Assembly (NCBI RefSeq): GCF_032854445.1
Contig: NW_027018111.1
Coordinates: 1 to 64,000, forward strand
Reading direction: 5' to 3'
DNA from: Liolophura sinensis
Taxonomy: Eukaryota; Mollusca; Polyplacophora; Chitonida; Chitonidae
Length of the DNA stretch: 64,000 nt
The notes beneath the pieces were generated by a model, which worked only from the letters and a program-made list of their open reading frames with translations, was not told where the DNA came from and did no database searches. Position numbers and translations under genes: made by a program. Numbering within the stretch: the first letter of the stretch is position 1; each line of letters opens with the position of its first letter. Shown in pieces: positions 55,424-64,000 of the stretch.

Positions 55424-57634
55424 TCAAGGAGGCGCATAGCCATAAGCCCAGGTGTGGACACCATCTTCGGCGATCCAGCGCTTACTATCGAAGGGGGACA
55501 GCGAGACCTTATTCAGGTGCTGCCCAGAGATATGGTGGCGCTCTGATCGCAGCACGTCCATACCGTCTCGGAAGATCTTTTTCTCGAAGAGGGCCTCTTT
55601 GTAGTGCTTATGGCGGATGCGCTTTTCCACAACTTCCATTTTCACGACCTTGGTCTTCTTAATGTTGGCTCCACCTTCCTCCAGAATGGAGTACATCTTG
55701 GGGCGCAGATCAATGTATTCGGCGATCGGCCGCCCTGCGCACTCGTCCTTCATTTTCCCCAAGAACTTCATATTTGCTACGCTCTGCAGGGGGTGGTCTT
55801 GTGGGTAATCTGAGGTGTCGTACAGGTTTGCATTCTCAGCCATATCCCTATAAACATCCTCAGTCTGACTCTCGAGTAGCAGACTATCCGTGTCAGTATA
55901 GAGGAGCTGGCAGCGCTCTCCCTACTGGGCCTTCATGTGGTTGTAGTAGAAGTCGTACATCAGGTGTTTTGAGAGATCTAGCATGCTCATGCCCACGTAG
56001 ATAGGTCGGTTTAGGACTAGACGGGTCTTGTGCATCTGAATCGCTGCGAGGTCATCATCAAATATGTTTGCCCGTGCGAAGTTCGAGCTGGCTATCAAGC
56101 GTCGGATCTTGTCGTCTTCTCCAGAGCGTACCAGCTTGACGTCCACAGGCTTCCAACGATTCTCCATGGTTTTTTCGAAGACCGATTTGTTCATTACCTT
56201 GTACAGGTCCTTCTCGAATTTACTCGCGGCTGTTTTTCGGAGCTCGGTGTTCATCCTGATATAGGGTTCCATCCAAGGGCTCTGGGTGAATCTCAGGGCC
56301 TGGTGAACCTTTGTCAGGTGCATTCCCAGAGATAGATACAGCTGTAGGTTCCGGTAGTGCAGGCCTTTTTGGTCAGACCCTCGAAGTCGGCATATATGTA
56401 GGTAGCTGAAGGTAGCCGGTAGCTGTTTGTGGTGGTTCTGAAAGGTGAACTTGTTTTCCCCCTCCTGGGGCATTTCCACCCTCACCGCCGTCTGGCCAAT
56501 CCCTCGGCATTCGGGTTTATGCGCCTCGAGCAGGTCCTCCCTTGTGTAGCCGTGTAGGCAGCGCTCGCAGAAGTTTTTGCGATTTGGCGCCTTACTTTCT
56601 TGGAACAGGAGAGGGTTGATATCTTTTATCCATGTATAATGGAATTTGCCTGCTTTCCCAATCAGCAGCAGATTTATTCGGGGCGTGTCGCCGGGTTGCT
56701 TGCTGAGACGATGCACGATCACACCCTTGTTCGACCCGAACACGTTGATGGTGAGGTCGTTCTTTTCCTCCATTTTAGGGATCTGAGAGATAGGCGTGGG
56801 GGTGTCGATCCCCCCAAAGTCAAGACCATCATTGATGGGATACTTTGTTGGTCTCTGAGGATGCCCGGCGGCTGAAAATAAGGCAGACCGGAGTGCCCAT
56901 GGGAAGCAGTTGTCGTCTTTGTTCTTCACATTGATGATTGCTTTCTTGTTAGTCACAGCTGCAGGTAGGGGGATGTAGGACCCACCTCTCAGCGGTTGAT
57001 GCCTTGCAATCTCAAGCCAGAGTGTTTGCACGCTATTGACAACCCACCCTGACTCTCGCTGTGTCCAATTTTCCAGCACCTCCTGGATAGTGGGGAAGGC
57101 CCTATCTACTGGGCTGGTATACTCTTCACTGCCATCGGCGTTGCCCTTTTGCAACTGAACCCTGAGGCCTAGTTGGAACTTAACCCCGTTGAGTGCCAGG
57201 ATCTCTTCTTCTAGCTTCTGGCGAATAATGGCTCGAATTTCTTCTAAGAAGGCTACTGGGTCCGTCCAAACACCTTCGGGCACGTACATCTGCCAGACCC
57301 GGAGGAGATTCCTTATAACCCTGCCGGTGTTAATAAATTCTAGTTTCTTTTCGCCTAGCAATTCATCCAACTCCTCGTTACTGAGGAGGTTCTTGTCGTC
57401 TTGCTTCAACACCTCGTTACTGAGGGGGTTCTTGACGTCTTGCTTCAACTCCTCGTTACTTCGGGAGTTCTTGCTGTCTTGCAGCCGCTTCAACTCAGCC
57501 ACAGCCGTTTTCTACCTGTCGAGGATCAGCTGCAGTTCTTCCAAGGCAATGCGGGACCGTGGGTACTTGGGCCGCACACCTAGGAGCGTCTCAAACTTCT
57601 CCCGTAGTGCTCGTGCTTTTTGATGATGTTTCAT
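55424..57634 (-). pseudogene. Polinton family-B DNA polymerase, with internal deletion
   Basis: ATG is at 57634; TAG at 57512-57514; a Gln/Asn/Lys-rich repeat region follows. A Cys/His finger (FCERCLHGY ... HKPEC) and NKDDNCFPWALRSALF are typical of the Polinton N-terminal region. Exonuclease motif I (YADFE) remains near 56383-56397 but in a shifted frame. Directly after it the sequence jumps to the region before motif B (LHYRNLQLYLSLGM), so Exo II, Exo III and the palm motif A are missing. The motif-B region (LYKVMNKSVFEKTMEN) has altered residues. After a TAG at 55922-55924 the catalytic box YTDTDS and the C-terminus remain. It is plainly inactive. Confidence 0.85.
57370..57475 (-). repeat. 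42-bp tandem repeats in the PolB N-terminal region
   Basis: The coding repeats NEELKQDVKNPLS, NEVLKQDDKNLLS and NEELDELL show about 2.5 units of 14 residues. Such expansion by slippage is common in low-complexity coding sequence. Confidence 0.65.
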
Positions 57635-57685
57635 TGTACGCGCTGTTATACCAACATCATCGTTATACCTATTGACACTGATTCT

Positions 57686-57940
57686 CTAATAGGAAATTTC
57701 GATACCCGCCAGCCGTTTGAACTCGTCCAAGAAAGCCTTCCGCCTCCGCTGCCTTTCACACGTCTGGACATTATTATATCCGCAGGCCACGCAAAGCCGA
57801 AATCGGTTTTTAACTCCCCGGCTACAGCTAATACATGGCTGGGTGCCAGGACCCCCGCAGTACTCCCACGGACAACTCTTACCACAGAGCTCCGTGGAAC
57901 CGGTGAGAAGCCACTGGCAATTATTGCGACCCTTTGGCAT
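57686..57940 (-). CDS. Polinton small Cys-rich protein
   Basis: 84 codons from ATG 57940: MPKGRNNCQWLLTGSTELC, then CPWEYCGGPG, PCISCSRG and RLCVACGYN. Four C-x2/3-C pairs suggest two zinc-binding sites. The basic C-terminus (ERQRRRKAFLDEFKRL) fits nucleic-acid binding. It lies next to the right end, transcribed toward PolB, 52 bp upstream of the PolB start. Intact frame. Confidence 0.62.
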   Translation of the reverse strand: MPKGRNNCQWLLTGSTELCGKSCPWEYCGGPGTQPCISCSRGVKNRFRLCVACGYNNVQTCERQRRRKAFLDEFKRLAGIEISY

Positions 57941-57997
57941 GTTGTTGTATTTATCGAAGTATACCTGGTGCGATGGGTATGTCTAATACTACCCCAG

Positions 57998-58123
57998 ATG
58001 GGGCTGGGGGCCTATATTTACCAAGGGGAGGGTGTGCCAGAACCCTCCTTCCCTATGTTTATGTCTTTTCTCGAGAGGGGTCTGGGGGCCTCCATTTGCT
58101 AAATGGAGGGTGGCCCAGAACCT
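57998..58123. repeat. Polinton right terminus with tandem hairpin units
   Basis: Two units about 80 bp apart (58001-58043 and 58079-58123) share CTGGGGGCCT...GAGGGTG...CCAGAACC. In the outer unit CTCCATTT and AAATGGAG form an exact 8-bp stem and longer imperfect arms (CTGGG...CCCAG). The inferred end, AGGTTCTGGGCC on the minus strand, starts with AG as Polinton termini do. Confidence 0.5.
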
Positions 58124-58186
58124 ATACTCTGTATACTACTGCTACTGTTCACATTAAAGCTGCAGTCATAATCAGGAAAGACTTAC

Positions 58187-58522
58187 ACATGAGATTCAAT
58201 GTAAAGTTGGAAGATACACGTTTACTTCTTAGATGACCACTTCTCCGAGCTTCACATCTGATGACATCACCATCCTGATAACGATCACCCCTCACCGTAT
58301 AACACTGTGTGGTCAGGTACCCGTGATTGGACCCTGGCTGCGAATTCACTTTTGATATCTCTGCTGTTGATATAGCCCTGCTGTTGTTGTACCAGGAGAG
58401 AGCGGCAGCTGGACTGGACTCACTAGTGTTACATGTAAATGTCACGGTGCTGTTTTCTGTGACTGTGAGTGTGGTTCCCGATTGTCCGGAATCTGCCCGG
58501 AGCTGTACGATGTCAGGTCCGA
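58187..58522 (-). CDS. Ig-like domain exon 4
   Basis: The exon is 336 nt, phase 1-1, from acceptor TATATAG to donor T|GTAAGT. The domain starts GPDIVQLRADSG and has VTFTCNTS, the core tryptophan in ALSWYNN, and DVIRCEARR. The SSPAAALSWY pattern is close to the C2-set type found in nephrin and Kirre family receptors. Several sequons (NST, NTS, NNS, NFT) are present. The Polinton right end lies only about 60 bp past the donor of this exon, so the viral-type insertion sits just inside the intron without damaging the splice site. Confidence 0.86.
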
Positions 58523-60008
58523 CTATATACAGGAACAAACAGGACATACATTCCGGTAAATAGAAACACAAATACCACAAAACATGGTGCCTGTATGCTT
58601 CATTTTTCCAGTAAAGGTTTTAAATATAACAGTTATCTTGACAGAATTAATCGAAATTTGGACATAATACGATATAAATGTAATCCCATGATTGTAACGG
58701 CCTAAATGTACACGCCAAATGTCTTTATGTGTAATAAAATATTGTGAAACACAAATACAGCATATATACATTACTGTGGACCTCCCTGCCAGTACCCCCA
58801 GCGTGAACTTTCCAATCGGACAAACAAGAAAGTCTCAATCCTTATATAGTAAGCATACAGTGGAGAATTTCTAACATGCCTAATTTGTTGCCCGGTAGAA
58901 AGAAAGAGAAATCAGAACGGGTTCCGAGTTCATAACAAATCTATACACCATTTTTGGTAAAGTAGAAAGACTAAATACCAATTCTGCACACTGAAGGAAA
59001 ACGACGAAAAAAACAACAACATGATGTTCAGCGTTTTAATCCATTGGGATTAAACGTTGAATATCATGTTCATGGGGAAGCTCTCAGGTTTATCTTTTTA
59101 GATATCGTGATAACAAGATAACATATTTCCGGAATAAAAAAATGACCAAGTCTAAAACATATAAAATTTGGAAAAAACAGAAAAACCGATTGCTTCTGAA
59201 TTCAGAATTTAACCAGGTCTTTTGCACATTAAGGGAAACTGTGCACCTGAAAAGACGTACCAGCATGGGAAGCCTTATCGTGTCCAAACGTAATACAAAT
59301 GCCCGCGCACTAGTACACGTAGATACGAGGTCTATGTCAAAGGAGAATCAGCTACAAAGGAGATGTGTAAAATCTACGACGATTTACTCTTCTTGCACTG
59401 TTGTATGACAATGTAATAATAAAGTAATAATATTATGTGGACATAATTTCTGTTATTTTATCTCTGACTACATGTATATACTTTTGTGTTATTCTAGAAC
59501 GGACGATGAAAGTATGAGATGTTCTATGGTGTTGGAAAATTATTTCACGATATTTTTAACACCGCCACGAGTGAGTGAGTGAGTGTGTGGGGCTCTGTCA
59601 CCAGTGTCTATACGTACATAAACGTATATGGTATATACCTAGACTGTATACTGTTACGAAAAGTAATTCATACATCTGTGACGTGATTTGATAGTTTTGC
59701 TATCCTAAAACGGTGATGTCACTCAAACTCTGAGGAGATCGGCCAGGAACCCTTGGATGGTCGTGGGCCTGCACCGGGGCCTGTCTCCCACTGGAATGCT
59801 AGCCACCGTCATATAAATAAAATATTCTTGAGTGCAGCGTAAAACTCCAGTCAAATAAATAAATGTACATAAGGTCTACACAGATACACGAATATATACA
59901 TACTTACGTTTACTGTATGTGTTGAACATTACACAGTGCTATAGATTTAAAGGAGTATAAAACTGTTCGACGAACAAAAGACTAAAAGGTAAAAATGTCT
60001 AAACCTAC
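58523..60008. other. Intron with SINE family A copy
   Basis: No exon beyond Ig exons 3 and 4. GAGT microsatellite at 59571-59585; SINE at 59755-59870. Confidence 0.45.
59755..59870 (+). repeat. SINE family A, 3' half
   Basis: GGGCCTGTCTCCCACTGGAA, GCCACCGTCATATAAATAAA and TTCTTGAGTGCAGCGTAAAA with a TAAATAAATA tail. Confidence 0.65.
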
Positions 60009-60305
60009 ACAACACATTAAATGTTATGCTTTTCTGCTCCGTCCATCTTGACAACGTCCCGTTTTGACTCCCCTTACACACACACGTCTTCCGGTTCAGG
60101 GACGGACTGACGGTTATACTGATACTGATCTGCTGACTTCCATCGTTACCAGGGACTGTGTTTTTCTGGCCACACTCTGATGACCAGGACAGTGCTGGTT
60201 TGGGATTCCCCTTTCCCACCTGACAGGTCAAGGTCAGTTTTTGTCCAGATTCGACGGCTGTGTTGTTACCATAACCTGACAGGCGGACGCCACTCTGTGG
60301 AGGAT
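60009..60305 (-). CDS. Ig-like domain exon 3
   Basis: The exon is 297 nt, phase 1-1, from acceptor CGCATAG to donor T|GTAGGT. It starts PPQSGVRLSG and has the canonical features LTLTCQVG, a tryptophan in ALSWSS, and a second cysteine in KTCVCKGS. An extra cysteine (SECGQK) could pair with the CVC cluster. The stretch GNPKPALSW is a typical Ig C2/I-set B-to-C strand. It is adjacent to exons 2 and 4 with introns of about 0.9 and 1.5 kb. Confidence 0.84.
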
Positions 60306-61216
60306 CTATGCGAAATATATACCATTGTATATTTGACACACATACAAATTCATTAGTTGTGCTGATGGATTAAGTGTATGAGCTGAATTAGTAAGGTTAC
60401 TATATATTGAAAAGGTGTGGATTGTACGGAAACTCATCTGTTGCAAACTGCGTATATCTAGTATTACGCTTGTCATTTGAGTTACAGAAAACACAGTTTG
60501 TATATCGAGTAAAGTGGTTTGTCATATCGTTAGAGGTCGAAGGAAACCCGAAATATACTAGTTGCTTCTAACATCGCTGATCTCCATGTTTCTGGTTATT
60601 GTTCAGAAGTTTTTGATATATATGTTGTGTTGTTACACTGCACAACGAACCTGCTTAACATGCATGTAATACATATTAGTATATAAGAAATGCATGATTG
60701 ATATCAGCAAAAGTGGCGCCTGCTCCTTCTAAATAAACACTATAATATTAGTAGAGAGATAATTTTGAACATTCGAACATCATTGTTAAACAGGGCAAAG
60801 TTCCCCAACAAACAGAAGGAAAAAGAAATTTGCCTTCGGTTCACAATACGTGTAGCTGCATTAACACATATCAGGACACTCGTTTTACTACAACGCAGCC
60901 TTTTCCCAAAGACGGATCCCTGGACCCTGGTAAAAATTGATCCTTAGGAGGTGGTTCCGTTACAACTGTTCTTATGGATTTTCCGGAAAAGTGATCATAC
61001 TTAAGCAATGTCTTTACATGGGTTGATCCAGCTCACCTGGGTATGATGATTTATTTGAGGCCAGCAAACCTTGGTCTCAAATATTATTAGCCAGCAGACA
61101 ACATACATGTTTGCTATACATCGAAATTGTACCGATGCATTGAACAGCTGGTTCTCTATATATATGACTACTAACATAATATGTACAATATGATTGCTAT
61201 TCAAGTGAATACTTAC

Positions 61217-61528
61217 ACTGTACATTGAGTGTGTAGACTTGTGAGCGTACAGGCTGATCCGTCACACTGTTGGAGGCGTTACAGTACAGCTCAGCTCCGT
61301 TCTCCTCGGCTCTAGTTGTAAGCGTCATTGTCCGGGTTTTGGTCTGTACCTTGCTGGAGTCTTGGTTACAGGCACGCGAGTCTAGCTCCCGGACATTACC
61401 GGGTCTCCGTATGTACGCCCTTATGCAGGCCTGGGGCTTACTAGCTGAGGTCACACAGGTTAAGTTGGTGGGTTTACCGGCTAGCACTGCATCTGGAGGG
61501 TTTGTCACGGTCACTTCAGTTACCATTA
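61217..61528 (-). CDS. Ig-like domain exon 2
   Basis: The exon is 312 nt, phase 1-1, with acceptor TTCTCAG and donor T|GTAAGT. The domain begins VTVTNPPDAVLAG and shows cysteines in NLTCVTS and ELYCNAS, the normal disulfide pair. The usual core tryptophan after the first cysteine is absent (the matching segment is IRAYIRR). Two extra cysteines (QACIR, RACNQ) lie between the canonical ones. The NPPD/NLTCVTSAS style resembles C2-set domains of nephrin-like proteins. Sequons at NLT and NAS suggest glycosylation. Confidence 0.82.
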
Positions 61529-63247
61529 CTGAGAACATGAAATATTACGCATTTTTCTTAATCCTCGAATTGATTGGTGACATTCGGAAAATATTCATAA
61601 AGGCAAATTGTCAAATTCAGGAAGTTTGAACTAAGTCAAAGTCTGTCATCTTTTCAGTTGTCTGAAACAAAACCACTCTTTATTGACAAGGTGTTGATGT
61701 CTAGACAAAGAGGGAAATACCATTCCACAGATTCAAAAAGCACACCCTTACTTGGGGTCAAATTGCAATAAACCTATCGCCCTCTGCTCTCTTGCGGAAA
61801 ACGACGCAAGACTGGATTGATCGCTTGAGTATGCTTAGTGTGAGACAGCTATGCCTGCAGCACCTTTAGTTCCAAAACACAATCTCGAGAAGCCTTGAAT
61901 TCTGTGTATACTCTAGCCATAATGGGCATAAATGATTTGCATCTGGACGATGACCTCTCTGCCTGTAAATACCTGTGATACAAAATATATCTGTAATATA
62001 TGATATATTGTATACTGAACTTGTCTGTATGGTATGCGGAAAAATATATACTAGCCCAACTGTTATATATAAAGGATTCTTAGCACCGTACACTTGGAAT
62101 CAGAATACACTGGCAGCATATTCCTATATCTGACGGCAAATTTGTCATCAAAAACCGATTGACAGATACATTTAATCTGACCAGATCTCATGACCACGTC
62201 TACATACGGTGGGTGTTCACCATAGGTTTATATGTACAAATGTGTTGTGGTACAAACATCTGCACAGCTAGCCGCATCATTTCTTATTTAAATATGGACC
62301 CGACACACCACAAATTTCTAGGCACCAATGAGGATCAACACGCCATACAAACCACTAGAAAACATATACAAAGTATACATGCAAACTTTTACTCTACACA
62401 GATCACATCTCTGCTTCAAGATAAACCTACAATAAATAATAATAAATTACGTTAAACAAAACACACACAAAAGACAGATACTCTTCCCTAGTATATACAG
62501 CATGCACCATTCGCTTCATTTTCAAAAAGAGGACATACGTAATGTATGGCAAAACTGGCGAGCGCCTCAAATACCTTTTTCCTGCTGTAAGTGAGAGCTG
62601 ATATACAGGTAAATGCTGCAAGTCAGGAAAGTCTGTTGCGAGCAATAGTAGAACTTGCGCAGTGCAATAAATTAGAAGTTATTGTCGTGGACTATAGAGA
62701 ATTTTGGCAGTGCCCAATGGGATAGCGACCTAATGGGAAAATATGAATGCTTGCAGGAATGAGGTGTAAAATTACGCGACAAATTAAAACTTCGGCCTTC
62801 CTCGACGATAGATTAAAGTTGGAAATCACTACAGATGGCTGGAAAATAAACATAATTTTCCCTTTATCTGAGATTTGTTCCATTTCTTTTGACGCTTGTA
62901 GATAAAGTAATCCTGATTAGCCTTGCTTTGAGAAGGCTATACATCGACATTATATATGGCGAGGATGACTGCATGCTTGGCATAGCTGTCAGCCAGTCCA
63001 TTCTGGTAAACATTTGATCATGAATAACCTAAAACTCACACCAAAGACACAGCATCACCCCTGTAAAACATCCCTGTCACAGTATGCACATTACATTGTA
63101 AAAATCCTTTGAACATCTCACATTACATGGACGAGATCAGTCAATCATGTTGTATTACGTTTACCAGTTAGGCGGAAAAAATTGTCTTAGTGAAGGGCAT
63201 GCTGCGTTAAGCTATGTCTATAATAAAAATGGATTATTACAAGTGAC
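61529..63247. other. Intron, nothing recognised
   Basis: AT-rich; no extra Ig exon found by splice-site and cysteine pattern. Confidence 0.45.
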
Positions 63248-63586
63248 CTTTAACTTCCAGAGTAACCACGTCGGCCGCTCCTTTATACTGACAGATCCAT
63301 CTGGCCCGGCCTATGTCTTCTGTGACCTTCTGTATCGTCAATGTGTAAACCTCTTCACCGTTGACTTGTTTACATCCCCCTGAAAACTCTCCTGGTAATG
63401 ATACTGGTATTGACGCTGTACAGTTACGGGTGAAGTATATACGGGATGGGCTCTGATGTCCGTGACGGTTGAAATACCAGCCAAAGTTTCCATTTGTCGT
63501 CCTGGTTATCTTACACTCCAGGGTAAATGGACGACCGGCCACGACATCACCTGGTGTTGTGATTGACTGACTGGACACAGATACCA
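63248..63586 (-). CDS. Ig-like domain exon 1 (first visible exon)
   Basis: This 339-nt exon is phase 1-1 and follows a TTTTAG acceptor; it ends at AAAG|GTCACT. The domain shows the first disulfide cysteine in TLECKI, a tryptophan in FGWYF, and the second cysteine in RWICQY. Two more cysteines (RNCTAS and GGCKQV) lie between them and may form an extra disulfide. N-glycosylation is possible at NCT. This is the most N-terminal domain in the window; since no signal peptide is attached, at least one further upstream exon must exist outside. An extracellular location is inferred from the downstream transmembrane exon. Confidence 0.82.
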
Positions 63587-64000
63587 CTAAAATAGAAACA
63601 AATCAATTATTTTCAATCGTTATTAGACAATGCCAAAGACCGATCATGTAAAAGTGGTAAAATTCGAGTATATTATATAAACTACACGTACATGTATGCA
63701 TGTAAATAATCCCATGTTGTATGCATGCAAATAATCCCATGGTGAATTTGGATGTAATGGTGCTCTAATAAAATATAAACGTTTTGTTTCTTATGGATTT
63801 CACATTGTAATGAATTTTATTATTATTTGGGCTTGGATGGAATCAGTACTAGTTGCAAATAACAAGTACCAGTTTAACGACTTTCACACATTAGTATAGT
63901 TTCGAAACTTGCTGACAAAGTTGAATTAATTTTACACAAGTGAAGGTTTCACTCGTCATGTAAGAATAAACTATCGACAAGCGAGTAATTTCCCTTTGAC
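63587..64000. other. Upstream intron, nothing recognised
   Basis: A short direct repeat of TGCATGTAAATAATCCCATG/TGCATGCAAATAATCCCATG lies at about 63696-63740. No exon. Confidence 0.45.

Larger units (their letters stand above)
51047..58123. mobile_element. Broken Polinton/Maverick
   Basis: Genes present: major capsid (partial), packaging ATPase, four small/unknown proteins and a retroviral-type integrase on the plus strand; protein-primed-type PolB and a Cys-rich protein on the minus strand. Integrase and PolB end tail to tail, 23 bp apart. No cysteine protease or penton/minor capsid gene was recognised and the capsid lacks its N-terminal half, so the left part is lost. Nearly every gene has a stop or frameshift. 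GC content is visibly higher than in surrounding introns. It lies in the intron between Ig exons 4 and 5. Confidence 0.87.
15402..63586 (-). other. Ig-superfamily single-pass membrane receptor gene, 3' part (locus)
   Basis: Seen: 17 coding exons plus a terminal stop-containing exon, all bounded by AG acceptors and GT donors on the minus strand. Exon lengths sum to 932 codons in one continuous frame when joined in order: seven Ig-like domains, one transmembrane segment with an RRRK stop-transfer, and a tail of about 155 residues with motifs YENI, YENL, YEKV, YAEL and MYYNSG. Phase 1-1 exons are the usual arrangement for Ig domains. The 5' part, including the signal peptide, is beyond the right edge. 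Inferred role: surface adhesion or immune-type receptor whose tail is phosphorylated on tyrosines. Introns carry Harbinger, gypsy, Crypton, Polinton and SINE insertions, none of which breaks a detected exon. I cannot name an ortholog; several Ig exons resemble nephrin/Kirre-type C2 domains. The exon model is from reading, without transcripts. Confidence 0.8.

Noticed and set aside
55384-57623. Plus-strand frames of up to 144 codons
   Set aside because: Antisense shadows of the PolB gene.
1-64000. CRISPR array, rRNA, bacterial operon or phage
   Set aside because: No spaced identical repeats, no rRNA-like sequence; introns and metazoan elements throughout.

Overview
The window is a piece of animal nuclear genome: AT-rich, rich in introns, and full of transposable elements. 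Recurrent tRNA-derived SINEs, Penelope-like, Gmr1-like and Polinton elements suggest a lophotrochozoan, probably a mollusc. That assignment is an inference from repeat style; no species-diagnostic gene is present. There is no prokaryotic operon, rRNA, intact tRNA or CRISPR array.

The one host gene I can support lies on the minus strand and runs from beyond the right edge (first visible exon at 63586) down to a stop at 15402. I assembled it from splice sites, exon phase and translation. It has seven immunoglobulin-like exons (63.6, 61.5, 60.3, 58.5, 49.3, 47.8 and 37.1 kb), one transmembrane exon (35.8 kb), and a cytoplasmic tail of about 155 residues spread over nine small exons plus a terminal exon (32.7 to 15.4 kb). 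All Ig and TM exons are phase 1-1, and the 17 coding exons plus the terminal codon stay in one frame for 932 codons. The tail carries five tyrosine sites; four fit Y-x-x-[I/L/V] (YENI, YENL, YEKV, YAEL). Two of these arose by tandem duplication of an exon pair. The signal peptide and N-terminus lie outside the window.

The introns and 3' flank hold mobile elements. Harbinger/PIF copy 1 (1-2233) and copy 2 (about 43.0-45.7 kb) each have a HARBI1-like transposase sitting antisense in the intron of a MADF-domain gene. Penelope-like reverse transcriptase pieces lie at 14.8, 20.5 and 21.9-22.8 kb, with a shared repeat at 5.8, 9.3 and 22.9 kb. A decayed Ty3/gypsy element on the minus strand (26617-31589, both LTRs present) interrupts one of the duplicated tail-exon units. 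A Crypton-type tyrosine recombinase remnant is at 33.7 kb. A young but defective Gmr1-like Ty3/gypsy element (37571-42854) has its integrase upstream of RT/RNase H. A broken Polinton/Maverick (about 51.05-58.12 kb) retains major capsid, packaging ATPase, small membrane proteins, integrase, PolB and a Cys-rich protein.

The best candidate for something undescribed is the Ig receptor, with its repeated tyrosine-motif tail exons and two Ig-like domains that have lost one or both disulfide cysteines. The mobile elements are mostly known families in unusual states. Open reading frames in the 15 kb downstream of the Ig gene look mostly non-genic.
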